DNA of 64,000 nucleotides from Chrysoperla carnea (Eukaryota > Arthropoda > Insecta > Neuroptera > Chrysopidae): assembly GCF_905475395.1 (NCBI RefSeq), contig NC_058337.1, positions 28,482,983 to 28,546,982 on the forward strand, in the 5' to 3' direction. Made by a program: the position numbers and the translations under genes. Of the stretch, positions 1 through 13,335 are shown one piece after another. The notes beneath the pieces are model-generated. The model made no database searches and was not told the origin of the DNA. It worked only from the letters and a program-made list of their open reading frames with translations. Positions within the stretch are counted from its first letter, which is position 1. Every line of letters starts with the position of its first letter.

Positions 1-2632
1 AAGAATCAAATTATTTAAATTACAAATCGTTGTTGTTAGGCAATGCATTTATTATAATAAAATGACCTGACCCTCGAATTTTTCAAAAATAATGAACATT
101 TAGTCTTTATTTCGTTATAATTAATTTCACATTACTTCAAATAATATTATATCTATTATACTATTAGTCTGAGAGTCAATTAAATAATTAAGTCACTGCA
201 TGCCACTACATAGCGATGAGTCACAGCTACATTCAATGTTTCTTTTCAGCTTTTATCAGTTAAAAAATCAACATCAGAAGCAAGTTTTTTCGGTGTAATT
301 ACTGTAGTCTATGATTAAAGAAAGCATCTACATTTTCTGCACGAATTCTCTAATCAAAAAGGAAACGTCTCCATTGCTGAGAATCAAAATGAAAATTATC
401 ATATTATTTTGCAGGCTTTATTAAAGAAAGTCCAAGACTTGATTTTATTGGCTTGATTAGCTAATTGGTAGAATACATAACTTATAAAATAAATTTATTT
501 TGAAATGATTGCACTTCTCTTGAACATGTGTATTCAAGCAAAATAGAAAGAACAGTCTTATTTGAAAATAAACACACTCCTTCTGTATTTTAACCTTAAT
601 AAAGTAAAATCAGAAGAATCTGTTATCGATTCCAGAAACGTAGCAGTCACTTCTGTTTTTGCAAAAACATATTCTACTAATTAATTGATTAATGTAAATT
701 TAATTTTTAAGAAACTTTTAGACGTCGCGTGAATCAATTCATAAAAAGATGGTTTATAGGTATATTTCAATTAATTCATATCCACTTAATGTAAGTACTG
801 GTTTTGTTTAAGCATAATGATTTTTTGTCTAGAACATCGATAAGTGCACTATAGGAATTAGAATACTTAGTTAATTGGATATGAATTTTAGCACAATATT
901 TAATTCTAATGACTTAAGATGCTCAATTTCATACAATGTTAGAATAGTGTTTCTCAGGAACCTATGTGCGAGAAATATTTTATTATAATATCAGTGTCCG
1001 TAGCATTTTCAATAAAGTCTATGGCCCACCCATTATCAATAAAATCTAAAATCTATCTAATTTGGGGGCAGAACGTTAAATTTATACGTATTGCCATTTT
1101 TGAGACACAGTTATAACCAAATAATAATAATAAAATTAGAAAATGTTCACCCTATTCATGAGAGAGCAATGCTTGAAATAACATTGTTATTCAATTTTAA
1201 ATTTGATTCTTTTTAATTTTCTAGTTCCCTTTAAGCTAAGGAACTAGATGTTATGTGTCAAGTTCAAGTTCCTATCTTATGTGGTTTCAAAATTACAAGT
1301 CTAAATGAATGAATGGAAACAGTTGCCTAAACAGGATTTTGATTTGACCTTTGAGTATGGTAGTAGATTTAAAATAGAAGCACAAAATACAGAGACAAAC
1401 TATTTAGTAAGAGCAGAAATAAAACAAACATTGAAGATGATATAACGTTGGATGAAGTTGAAGTTTTATGACTTTTGTCAAATAGATGTTAACAGTTTTT
1501 GACAAACATGCAATAAATAACACTTGCAAATTATAGACAGATTTTATTCATTTTTCTGATATAGATTATTAAACTTTTCTTAGCTTGTACTTTATCTTAC
1601 CAGTGTAGTAATTTAGCTAAACCATCGATTTATTTTGTATGATTAAAAAAAAAACATCACTTGCTGAAAATAAAAACTGCTCCTTTCTGTGTGAATTGAA
1701 TTAAATTGCACTAAATTAAAATTGTTTTCGGAGTGTTTAAATTAAGCTTAAAATTACTTTTTGGTAGTAGGTCTATATGATATTGGGAAAATTTTTAAAT
1801 TGTGATTGTACAAAATATTTTTATATATAAATTTCTTATTGGATTTTGAAAAGAAGTCAGTATTTTTATTAGGCAATATATTGATTGGCAATCAAATTAT
1901 TGAAAAAAAAAAGTATTTAATTTCAATATTTTCAAATATTGGAAAATTAAAAGTGATATTTAATAATAATTTTTAATATTAAGGATATAATATTTTTAAA
2001 TTATGTATAATTTAGAGTGAATTTTTTTAAACATACCATTAACATTTAAACATTCAAAATTTTATAAAAATAACTTAGTTTTTTCTCGTGTAGGAGATGG
2101 TGTAATTAAATACTTACCTAAGGATGGCGTAAACAAAATTATTAATTTCGATTTAAAATCTTCATGTAGAAGTCTTTTTCAGATTCCTATGACTATGTTT
2201 TTAGTGTTATGATGATGTTAATTGTAAAACAATTTTTATTGGATTCGATAATTTAACAAAAACTCCGATATCTAAAAACATTGTTAATCTGTCTGCAAAT
2301 TCTTAAATAAAACATAATTTTCAATCTTCAATACAGGCCACATTGGACGCAACAGACTTGCGTCACGGTTTTTAGTCTTCAAAACATTATGGATGCTTTC
2401 CAACCGAGACTTCAGATCCTTTCAAAGTTGATAAATGAAGAAAAAGCAGTTTTATCTTCTAGGATAGAATATTTTTTCAATTCGATCACAGTTGCTGCTC
2501 TGCCTGGTTTTGTATAGGTCTCACACAAGCATTCCCAGATTATCCACTAAAATCGAATGAACGGACTTGTATGTGATGTTCTAAACATAAATTGAGAATC
2601 ATCGAGCGCTAAGTCTTGCATTTTTTTAATAT
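1..2632. other. AT-rich intergenic, no gene seen
   Basis: I find no open frame with protein-like composition and no RNA gene here. The stretch is dominated by A/T runs and short degenerate frames. A tRNA A-box-like string near 450-480 has no matching B box. Confidence 0.6.
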
Positions 2633-2633
2633 T

Positions 2634-2920
2634 GTCCCCATTCGTTCTACAATCTAGAAAATATTTTCTACTTAATAAAATATTTCTATAGAGTAGTTCT
2701 GTATAGCCAGTCCCATAAAATCTTAAGAAAAATAGTTTAGGATCTGTTTTATAAAACACAGGCTTACGAAGTCACGTAAAGGACTTCAAAGACGGTCGAT
2801 AAAGGTTTGATTGAAAACAACTCTCGTTCCAAAATTATATAGGGCTGACTATACAGAACTACTCTATAGGAGGATTTTATTAAACAGAAAATATTTTCCA
2901 GATTTAGAGCGAGTGGGGAT
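2634..2920. repeat. Inverted repeat, about 78-bp arms
   Basis: The left arm (about 2634-2710) and the right arm (about 2842-2920) are reverse complements over their length with scattered mismatches. Both contain ATAGAGTAGTTCTGTATAG or its complement. The 130-bp loop is not repeated. The two short minus-strand open frames here are by-products of the arms. The form fits a small foldback or MITE-like element; no target duplication was recognised. Confidence 0.65.
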
Positions 2921-4025
2921 TGAAGCAACTTATAGGAGTCTGAAAATAGATCTATCAAATTAATTTGAAGTTATGAATCGATTTGCCAATATTTATCAGT
3001 ACTATATTTTAGAAAAATAATAATATTTAATCGCCAAATTATATAATTCTCTCATTGCCATCATAAATTGTTGCCATCCCTAGAATTATTCAAATAAAAC
3101 TTGCCGTAGTAAATGTTTTTTAATTGCATTTTAAAAGGAATATTTTTAGTTTGTATTTAAATTCGCTCAAAAATCATTTCACTGTTGTTTTCTGGTTGTA
3201 TTTCTTTGTTTTTGAATGCAGGTTTTTTGGTGGATTTGAAACTTCATTTTAATGCTTTTGGTAGTGTTTATTATATACAATTATACATGTATACATATAA
3301 TAATAATGTTATTGATTATATACAAAAACATATATATCAATTTAAATGTACTACATTTATTGTGGAAATAATATTAAATTATAAGAAAAACTTTGTGTAT
3401 TTTATTTTATTCTCCAAATTAAAATTTTATTGATGTTTATATTTAGGTGTTTTACTGCAAATATCACAATAATATGTTAGATGAACTATCAACAGTACTT
3501 GGGCGGAGCGAGCTTTGTTCGATTTGCAACCGAGCATTAAAGAACACCACGTAACAGAAATTTAAAATAAAATTCCTGAAAAAATTATCCCCTATCCGAA
3601 CATTCCCTGCAAAATACTCCCTATACTATCTGTATACTAATTTTCATGAAAATCGTTAGAGCCGATATTTATATTATATTATTATATTGTCCAGTTTTTA
3701 CATTCTATAGCACACCAGCTATAAAAAAAAAAAAAACTTTTATAACTATTGTGATATGGAATATAAAAACTGGACAAATTGATAATTTAATAGTGTTATG
3801 TATTCAAATATTCCAATTTAATAAATTCACGGATTTTGAATATAATAACGGCAGGGGAAAAAACTATTTTAAACTCGTGGAACTTTAATGGAGGAGGGGG
3901 AGGGGAAATTGTTGTATCCACTGTAATCGGAAAGTTATTAAATGATTCACGTATTGCTTATAAAGCATTATGAATGTTTATTTGCTGTAATTTTATGTAT
4001 ATGTCGCTAGCCTAGTAATTTAAAT
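2921..4025. other. Intergenic, no gene seen
   Basis: AT-rich sequence with short non-coding-looking frames only. There is a poly-A run near 3724-3736 and a purine-rich G stretch near 3889-3905. Nothing supports a gene. Confidence 0.5.
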
Positions 4026-4275
4026 TTAATTCCACTTTCTGTCACCTGGCGCTGAAATCCATACAATATGAATATGGCGCCAGTAAGCAAAAATATTGTT
4101 GGTATTTCTCACAGTTTGATTGCGTTTACGCAAAAAAACATTTTCATTTGCAGTACTCCGATACCAATGGCGACAATATTTCAGAAAGTCCAATCTCTTT
4201 GAGAGAGGCTTTGGCAAGTCAGTAAAAAATGTAGTTATAAGCTGTTGAGAATCAGTGTCGCAATAGTATGTGTGC
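4026..4275 (+). repeat. Dispersed repeat copy (partner at 28.4-28.9 kb)
   Basis: Blocks of this segment recur in reverse orientation around 28365-28905. Examples are CTCACAGTTTGATTGCG, the TGCGACACTGATT complement, and the TCACCTGGCGCTGA block matching the complement of 28880-28905. It is slightly GC-richer than its surroundings. It resembles an old non-coding transposon copy. The family is unknown to me. Confidence 0.55.
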
Positions 4276-4499
4276 TTGTTTTAAAAACAAAGTTCTTTAA
4301 TAATCAAAATGGCATAGAAGTTGAACTTACGTTAATAAATAATTATTTAATTACTTACATGTGTATTTTGTTATTGCGTTACGCTATTTGATCTCATGAT
4401 GCCCAAATAAAAACGTGTTATATTTTAAATTACGTAAATAAATAATTTCTAATGTCAGATATTTTATCTTTTTTTGTCAAATGGCCTTCCTAGATTGTA

Positions 4500-4680
4500 T
4501 AAATGGCCTAAGCATCAGCCAGCCAGTTCATTAAAAGGTTATATTAAACACTATGGATGAATATGATCCAGATCGCTAGTCGAACGACGTTGTTTAGTAA
4601 AAAGACTAGGCTGTTAACTGAACGGCTAATTAAGCTAGTTGGCTGCGACATAAACAAAATTCAATCCATAGCAACTAATA
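4500..4680 (+). repeat. Dispersed repeat copy (direct partner near 29.0 kb)
   Basis: The segment around 4585-4650, including AACGGCTAATTAA and GTTGGCTRCGA, recurs in the same orientation at about 29005-29075 with moderate divergence. This is an ancient interspersed repeat, possibly part of the same element as the neighbouring 4026-4275 block although the relative orientation differs. Confidence 0.45.
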
Positions 4681-6025
4681 ATATAAACATAACAATACAG
4701 TATAATATGATTTATTACATGATGGTACAGAACTATACAGACTACTGTGATATAATACACAAAATAAATTATCTGTAAAAGTGTTGCTCCGGGCTAAACT
4801 ACAATGCCTTACTGATCTCAGGTTTTTGGCAGTTCATATTAGGTCATTTTCCTACAGATTTAAAGTAGGGGGTGGGTCTACAGATCCGAATACCACTTGG
4901 ATGATTGTCGTTCTGATCTGATCTACAAAATATGCCAATACCATATTTTTGGCAGCTAACAACATTCAAGTGTTACTGGCTCATGGACTATTTGTATCCA
5001 TACAAACCTAATAATGACCAATAAGTGGCGTTTGGGTGACTTGAATGTGCAACGAACTTAATAATCTTTTGTCTCATTCTAATTAAGTATACCTTAGGAT
5101 GTGTATATGGACGTGCTATACTATTAGACAAAAAAATTTTGATTTGCCTCACCCCTTCGATCTAAAAGCTGGGTACGCCCATGCATATGTATACATATAT
5201 TATAAAGAAGGAAAAGTATATATAACAATAAATTGAGTTGATAATGGCAACTAAATCCATTGTGAATTTAAAAATACCAACTAAATCGTCATTTCTCGAA
5301 ATAAACATGATCAGAAATGATCAGGATAAAGCTAGCATTATTATGGCACCATTCAATTGATATCAGTGGCATCTAAATCGGATTCATGACCCATTTTTTG
5401 GCTGGATACCGGACTATAAATCACATACGTAAATAAAGGTAATAAATTAATGAAAGAAAATATTATACTTTCAATAAAAAATATTATTGATATTATATTA
5501 GAATGAAAGATTTACGTACATTTATTCTATAAACCTTTGTAAGTTTGTAAGCCCTGAATGAAAATATTGGACGACCTTTATTCAAGGAGAAATTAGAATA
5601 GAAAATAGATAAAACGTTTTCAGTTTTCTCCAGTGTTATAATAACATGCGTGGAATGTAGTGAGTTTTGTGTTTTTAATAAACATTTTGGTTATTTCTGC
5701 TAATTGCAAACAAAATCATTGCTGATATGTCAAGATTTATACATACAAAAGGTTAAATTTTTTAATCATTGTTATCGTTATCAAAATAATTTCATCACAG
5801 TGTTAAAAATAGTGGTATTTTATTTTTAGGTAAGAAAAATTTCATAAAAAACTTGTTTTTATAAACTTCTTAATTGTCAATTTAAATAAAACAAAAAAAA
5901 ATCTTATCTGTTGGATTTTGGATTTAAATTTTATTGATTACTAGATTTAAGTAGGTACAATAAAAAAAATTAAAAACGCTTTATCATTTGCTAGAAATAA
6001 ATACAAAGTAATTATTTTCTTGCAG
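4681..6025. other. Intergenic upstream of pex13
   Basis: I see no coding sequence. The segment probably holds the pex13 promoter and any 5' non-coding exon, because a strong splice acceptor lies at its 3' end (6024-6025). No TATA-like or initiator element could be assigned with confidence. Confidence 0.4.
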
Positions 6026-6085
6026 TAGGTATGAAGTTCGACATCTAAACATTCAATTTTAATTCATTTGAAAACTGATTCTAAA

Positions 6086-9015
6086 ATGATACCTTCTCCA
6101 ACAAAACCATGGGAGGGTCTAAACAGCTCAGCTGGAGCATCCATTTTACCAAGAATTGAAACAGTTGCACCAGCTCCATCAATTCAACCAACCCAAAACA
6201 TTGCACAACAACCATCACTTCCACCACCGTTAAATCCACGACTTGCAGCAAATATTTCTTCGGGAAATTTTGGACAACCTACTACCACCTATGGCAGCTA
6301 TGGAAGCAGTATGCCCTATAATTCATACGGAACGTCATATGGATCCTATGGTGGGGGATATGGTAGCTATGGGGGTGGCTATGGAGGATACGGAGGAGGT
6401 GGTTATGGAAGTTATGGTGGATATGGAAGTTATGGTGGAATGAACAGTTTCGGTTACGGTGGTGGACTTAATTCACAGTATAATTCATATAATCAACCTG
6501 AAAATCGGTAAGTTTTTTTAATACACTGAGTAAAAGTGATTCCGACATCGCCCACAACAATTATAATCAGTGATTTTAATTATTAAGGGAAGTTATGTAT
6601 CTATGACCTTTCTATCTAACCTTTTATTTATACATTGCATACATAATTTTCAAATCCAATAAATAATAAATTTTTTGAGAGAAAGATCGATTGCCAGTAC
6701 AAAGCATCAAGAAAAAGAAAAAGAAGCTGATCTATCTATTAGAAAGTGGCCACAAACCGAAAATCAAATAAATTGGATACTTATTTAGATTTTTTGTATC
6801 TTATTAATGGCAAAATATAGATTTTAAGAGTTAAAGTATTTAAAAGAATTTTCTCAAATCTTTCTGATAGAAATATTTTTATACACAAAGTATGACACGT
6901 TTTTATCTATGTTTTCCAAATGCATATTGGTTCAGATTGACGCTCGTAAAAAGAATATAGCGTCAACGCTTCAAGAAAATTAAACTTCCTAACGTACTTA
7001 AAGTCAACGTCACTTACTTATTGACTTGAGTCTTGACATGCAAATTAGATGTCAATGAAAAATTATTTTTGCTGGCAAAAAGAGAAATAAAAGAATATTC
7101 TAATAATTACTCGGGAAAGTTTACTATCGATAAAGTCAACGTCTTAAAATTTTTCTTCATACAACCATTTCTGCTAAAAAATGGACTTTGTGATCTTACA
7201 TGGTTGTTTTATAACCATGCATATTAAATTAATTATGAAAGTTATAAATATAAATACAAGGCTGTTCAAAAGTCATTGTATTAATTTTTTGAAGAAATTA
7301 AAAAAATTTATAGTAAAATTAACTATTTTGATTAATTTTTCATTTTCAATTAATTTTTAAATTTTATAGACTTGTCGCATAAAAAATTTTTCTATTTAAA
7401 TTTCTACAAACATGTTTTTATGATTTTAATTTATTAATTAAATTTATTTTTAAAACTTCCGAATTATTTAACCTTTTGGGATATCGAGATCTAGCTTCTG
7501 CTAGAAACAATTATTAAAGCTTGTCACTTAATATTACTGACATTTATGAAAAATTTGATTAATAGGAACTTAAATATAACAAGCATACTATATTTAATAG
7601 CCGAAGGAGCATTAAGTTGTAACGGCATATATATTTTTCGAGTTGATTTTAATTATTTAATTGTTAAAATAAATGCAATATTTTCAACTAATCTGTTACA
7701 AAATGTGTGCTGCAGTTTTATATTTCTATGTTTAATTAGTGATTCGTTTAAAGAAATTTTTATATTTAACAAATTTTGTATTAAAACTGTCTCACGAAAA
7801 TAATAAAAATTCTTTAAAAATTTAAAATACATAAAGAATGATTTAAAAAGGTAACTTAAAATAGTAAGTTTTCTGCTACGAGGCAAAACCTGACTCAGCA
7901 TATTTTTCAATTCCGTTACGAATAATGTTTGTATGAACGAAATTTTGATTCTACAAAAATTTTCTATAAAATATTATCTTCATTTACGAGGAAAATTAAT
8001 CCCATTTTAATCGTCACTAATAATGGATTCATAATCGTTTTGTTTGGGGAGTAAAAGCTCTCGAATTGATATCACAAACATTTCTTAACTTTGATTGAGC
8101 AACTTTCCTAAAATTTGGAAAACTTTTCTGAGACCAATGAGAAAATTATTGATATAACATACAAATTTATAATAAAATTATTTATTTTTTAATACCTTCT
8201 TTATCTCATTTCAATGACAAAACAAATGCTAAGTAAATAATTTATTAAAAAAATTCTTTGAATATAAATTAAATATATATTTTTTTTGTATTCAAAATAG
8301 GTTCATTCAACTGGCGGAAGAGAGTACACGACCTACTTTTCAAAGCATCGAATCAATTGTTCGAACATTCAGCTCAATGGCTATGATGTTAGATCAGACA
8401 TTCTTTGCAATGACTTCATCATTCCGTGCTGTTTTATCCGTGGCAGATAGTTTTGCTCGACTGCGTTCAATGATGCAATATATGTGGTCTTCATTTGCTC
8501 TATTTAAGGCGATTAATTGGTTGTTTAGAAAATTAATGACTTTGTTGCGAATATACGATGCTAAGAAATTAGAAGAAACCAATTTAAATCAAGCGTTTAA
8601 AAATGCTATTACCACACCAGAAGAGGTAGCTAATTCACCATCAAAATGGCCATTAGCCGTATTTTTAGGAGTTATTATTTCCGCACCATATATCATTTCT
8701 AAAATGATTGGATCTTCATTAAATACTACCCCAACAAATGAAGATGCAAATATTCTTTTTAGAAAAGTTAAATCAACGTATGGTTACACTGCACGACAAG
8801 CACATGAATTAAGTTTTGCACCAGGTGAAATGTTATCAATTTATCCAGATGATATACAACAGAAGAATGGTTTAGTTCGATCTGGATGGGTTCTAGCGAA
8901 AAATTCACAAGGAAAACGAGGTGTTGTACCAATTAATTATTTCTTACAAAAATCCGTATCAAATTCAACAGGAAATAATGTACCTGCTTCTACTCAGCAA
9001 GAAAATGTTAATTAA
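6086..9015 (+). CDS. Peroxin-13, peroxisomal import docking protein
   Basis: This is the peroxisomal membrane protein that, with Pex14, docks cargo-loaded Pex5 for matrix protein import. Coding exons are 6086-6507 and 8301-9015, with a GT donor at 6508 and an AG acceptor at 8299-8300, giving 378 aa (family about 400). The start is the first ATG after a pyrimidine-rich acceptor at 6024-6025, so an upstream non-coding exon is likely; no ATG precedes it in this exon. The N-terminus begins MIPSPTKPWE, followed by a Gly/Tyr/Ser-rich tract (about residues 65-130) typical of the family. The second exon encodes the conserved Pex13 core (PTFQSIESIV onward, about 150-240), a hydrophobic membrane segment (about 257-274, WPLAVFLGVIISAPYIIS) and a C-terminal SH3 domain (about 295-358, with ALYDY-like YGYTARQAHELSF and SGWVLAK). 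Residues after 358 are a short polar tail. Identification is firm; exact start is likely. Confidence 0.95.
6508..8300 (+). other. pex13 intron
   Basis: 1.8-kb intron with GTAAGT donor and a CAAAATAG acceptor. It is very AT-rich. The short frames inside lack protein-like composition, and no transposon ends were recognised. Confidence 0.85.
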
Positions 9016-12000
9016 TTTTTAATTAGATAAATTTAATTATTTTTAATTTTTGTTGTACATATTTTAGGTGTTTTTTTAATGTCCTGTTTTTGAACAGGTT
9101 GTGTATAGTATATGTAATTAGCCTCAGAAAAATTGTTCCTTATATTTCTGAATTGATATTGATAATTAATTTAACAGACATCGGCAAAAATTAGATTGCA
9201 TCTGTTTATTGACTAACCAGAGCATGGTCATCAAACAGGGGCGAAGTGTTTTCACCAAGATGGTATCTATTCAAATAATAAAATTGAGCAAAGTAGAATA
9301 GTGAAATTCTCGTTACAGTCAATGCTGTCAAAATTAGATCGTTATTACTTAATACGGAACGCAGTTTAAACCATCTAGCTAGTGTTACTTTAAAGGTACA
9401 TAATTAAAAATACCCGATATTTCTTTAAGCGGACAACGTAATTGGATTGCCAAGTTTTTAAAGGTCTCGAAAAATTAAGTATAGGCTGTCCCCTAACTTC
9501 AATTAATAAAATCAAATGCTTTTTGCCAACTTAACATTTACACTGTACGGCGGTGACGCCACATTGAACTTAGGAAAAAAAAGTTTTGTAGATTTTTCAA
9601 AGGTAAAAATGGACTTTTATGCTACGAAAGCGATAGAAAAAAGAACTATTTGCATTAGCTCGCATAGATATTAACGGAAATGCTTTTTGCTATGTTCTAC
9701 ATTGCATACATCTTCTATATAAAGGAAAATGAATCGCCAAATGTGTTGCTAAGCTCAAAACTTGAGAACTTGAGACTTTCATATTTTTGTTAAGGGGCAA
9801 GAAAGGTTCTTATCGAGAAAAAAAACGTAAAAATTGTGACGAAAATATTAAAAACAACACTTTTCTTTTCTCACTGTGTATAAAGTATACTTAATGTAAA
9901 AAAATTAAACTTTTTTATAGATGGGTATGGTTCAGTACTGGAACTACTGGCTTGCCATGTTCTTTTTATATATTATATACACATTTTTATATTTCTCTCT
10001 TTATTTATTTTTTCTATTGAACTGTGACAGGCTAATTAATATTGACAGAACGAAGTCTGCCGCGAAAGAATTATATAAAACATTAAAATAATTGTTTTTA
10101 TTTGAATTTGGTTCACTATGTCGTTCAAATATCGTTTAACCCGATTTAAACTTCCATAAATTTCCAAAGTATAGTGTAAAAGTTAAAATGAATAGTAAAA
10201 TGCTTAACAGATGGTTGAACAAAGAAAAACTTAAAATTTCAAAGTATGTGTAGTGTGTGCCAGATAATGTTGTCTTAAAAATTCTTTTTTTACTTTAAAA
10301 AAGTGCTTTTTTCAAATTGTAACATATTGTAACATAAATTATTCACACTTGCATATCAACATATGTAAGTACAAATATGATACATCTTTTGTCTTTTCAT
10401 TCAATGAAAAAATCAGACTAACAAATATGATACATCTTTTGTCTTTTCATTTATTGAAAAAATCAGACTAACAAATACATTTTTTTAAACTTTTGGTGCT
10501 GACATCATAGCGTTAAAATTCCATAATTGAAAATTTAAAAAACAAAAAAACATGTGAGTGATATTAGCATAATATTGAATGAAATAATGAGTATTTTACT
10601 TTGACCTTATAAAATTGCCATTTATTTACGACATCGGGAAAAGAGAACCATAATATTCGATTGGCTTAGGTTTTAATAATACTAATTTTAGTTTCTTTGT
10701 TATATGAACGTCATAAAATAAGATCAATTAAATAAATTCCAAACTAAATAAAAAATTTGCAATTTTAAACAAATAAAAAACGTATTGCTATTAACAGCAT
10801 AAATACAAACAACATAAAGCAGGCTTTAAGAAACATAATGGTTGTAAATATATAATAAACATCTCTAAACTAATAACTCCATTGCATTTAGAAATAATAT
10901 GTACGTATCTTCGAAACGGTAATAGAAATTTTCAAGTCTAACAACTATTAAATTTTTTTATATAGAGTATATGAAAAGTCCCAAAATTCGATTACAAAGA
11001 ATTGTGGATAGTTATAAAAGTTAATTTTTTTTTTTTTAATTTGAAAATAATTCGAAAATTACAGATAATTTTAACTTTATATTATTGAGCTTAATCCTAT
11101 ATCAAATAAAAATTAATATGATGGTGTCATTAGTCTTTGAATAAATTTTTTGTTAAACTTTCGAATAAACAAAAAAAAGACGTGTAATGAAAAACCAGGG
11201 ACCTTTTAAAACCAAAGGCAAAGGATAGTGTCGCTAGGAAGAGTATATATTTGATGTATTTATTCTATCTTTTGAAAAATCAATGTTTTAGACATTCTTT
11301 TTATATTATTTTACTACTAAAAATTTAGTATACTTTATCGAAGTCATTGTAAAATAGTTTTCTTTTATAATGACTGTTATAAATCAGTAATATAAAATCG
11401 ATGCCATAAACTGATATAAGTAGGTCAACCACAATGCAAACAGCTCAAATTAGTAAAAATTTATCACAAGTAAATTTTCTTTTTATAATACTACTTATCT
11501 TTTTATGACAGATATCAAGATAACTTTTTTTTATTATTTTTAAATAGAAAATAAATTTTTGATTAAAAATTTGGAACATTTTTTTCTGAGTTATATATTC
11601 TGGTGTATCTGCTATCATTGTGCATTTAAATATTATTTTAATGTCTCAATTATTAGTCAAACGACCACACGGAAGTTAACTAATTCTTATCGAACACTCG
11701 TAATAATTTGAATAACTTTTATAATGGTAATTTTGTCACAATTATTTCGGAAAAATTAAACCTTTTAATTTAAATTAAAATATAATAAATATTTTCCTTT
11801 TTTTCTATAAAGTATGTTGAAAATGCGTTGCTTTTGATCGCTTTTTTACTATTTTTCAAATTTTCTTGATTATTAACTGGATTGGAATGATTCATGTAGA
11901 ATCTCGATAATAACCTTTTAATAACCTTAAGTCATAGATATATGTATAATATATTTTTTTTGATTCGATATTTCGAATACTAAATTAGATATTGCAGTAA

Positions 12001-12327
12001 AGTAAATATTTTAGATAAACTGTATTAAGTGCATCGTAAATTATGGAATTCGTTTGCAATATTATGGGTGTTTGATAAAGATCGTATTTTTCGTGTGTTA
12101 ATAATTATATTGTATGCGGTTTCTTAATTTTAGCTATAACCAAATATTTATGTTTTAAACTTAATTTTTTATAAAAAAATTTTTTTTAATAAATAAAAAA
12201 TGTGACTTAATTCGGTTTTGATTAAAATTATGTTGTTGTGTTATTTGGTAATATTTCAGTAAAACTGTTGCGAGTTTAATAAATTTAAATAGAATTTGCG
12301 TTCGCCCGAATGGAATTTTTAGCTAAG
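9016..12327. other. Intergenic between pex13 and neto, proximal part
   Basis: pex13 3' UTR followed by AT-rich spacer. A candidate AATAAA poly-A signal lies near 9275. No gene is supported. A 50-bp tandem duplication (10371-10478) is listed separately. Confidence 0.5.
10371..10478 (+). repeat. Tandem duplication, 50-bp unit x2
   Basis: ACAAATATGATACATCTTTT begins at 10371 and again at 10421. The two 50-bp units differ at only a few positions around the inner TCATTCAATGAA / TCATTTATTGAA. A third partial start (ACAAATAC) follows. Confidence 0.9.
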
Positions 12328-12362
12328 AAATGTTTCTCCGGGCGAAGTCTGGAGAAACATTT
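12328..12362. repeat. Perfect hairpin, 12-bp arms
   Basis: AAATGTTTCTCC (12328-12339) is exactly complementary to GGAGAAACATTT (12351-12362) across an 11-nt GC-rich loop. It is unusual against the AT-rich background and could be the tip of a MITE. No terminator role is expected in an animal genome. Confidence 0.8.
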
Positions 12363-13335
12363 ATACCATTTTGAATTTTCCCTATTTTATATATTGCTTA
12401 ATTTGTAGGAACTGAAAGTTTCTAAATGAAAAAATTACGTTACTTTTATTATTTATTATTTTTGCGATTATTATGGGCCTTCTTATGAGTAAAAATATAT
12501 AGAAATTAAATAATTAAAATATTGCGGATTTTTTGATATTTTACTTTCAAGTATTTGTTTTCTAATTGTTAGATCTAATATTTCACGAACTCAAGTATAT
12601 CAAATTTTGAATAGATATTGTCTCTTATATTGCTTTAACATGTTAACCATGTTTAAGGAGGCAATGAAAATGTATTTAAATGGTAATTGTCAAAATTTCA
12701 AATCGATTGGTGGCTACACCGTTTTTGAGAAAAAAAAATTCAAAGTTTGATCTTATACAAGTTTGAACTTATTCAATTTTTAATGTTCTATAACTTTTAT
12801 ATGCTAAAATAACACCGTTCTTACAAACTTTCAAATACCGACTTAACTAATCGACCCGTGCGGAATAAGCTTTTACCCACTTAGAATAAATCGATTGGAT
12901 AAAAGTTTCTAATGATTAATCATGATATGTAGATAACTAAAAACACAAAATTATTTTTCATGTTATTATTTTTATGAAATAATTTTAGTAAAATTATTCA
13001 TTCAGTCAGGTGACAGCAAACACTAATCAGAAAGTATTGAAAGTATTACGTCACGCCATGAAAAACGCTATGTAAACAAATTACATTTTAACAGAACGAA
13101 GCAGGTTTTTTGATTACAACTGCTTATTAAACTTGCATGGACAAAATTGGTTTTATGCCGAGTCGTGATGTCATTCAAGACGCAATGACACTCTACTTTG
13201 TTTTAAAGTAAATTTGAATTGGTTTTGGAAAATGCAAAATACATAATGCAAATAGTATTTTTTTTAAATAATACTTTTTTGGTGTAAATGAGATACTAAT
13301 GTAACGCACTAAATCGTTTTATGTGGTATTCCATT

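Noticed and set aside
4865-4890. CTACAGATCCGAATA resembles the miR-10 core.
   Set aside because: The seed differs and no proper hairpin arm is present.
6243-6443. A 66-codon frame overlapping pex13 exon 1.
   Set aside because: It is a repeat-driven shadow of the Gly/Tyr-rich tract in another frame.
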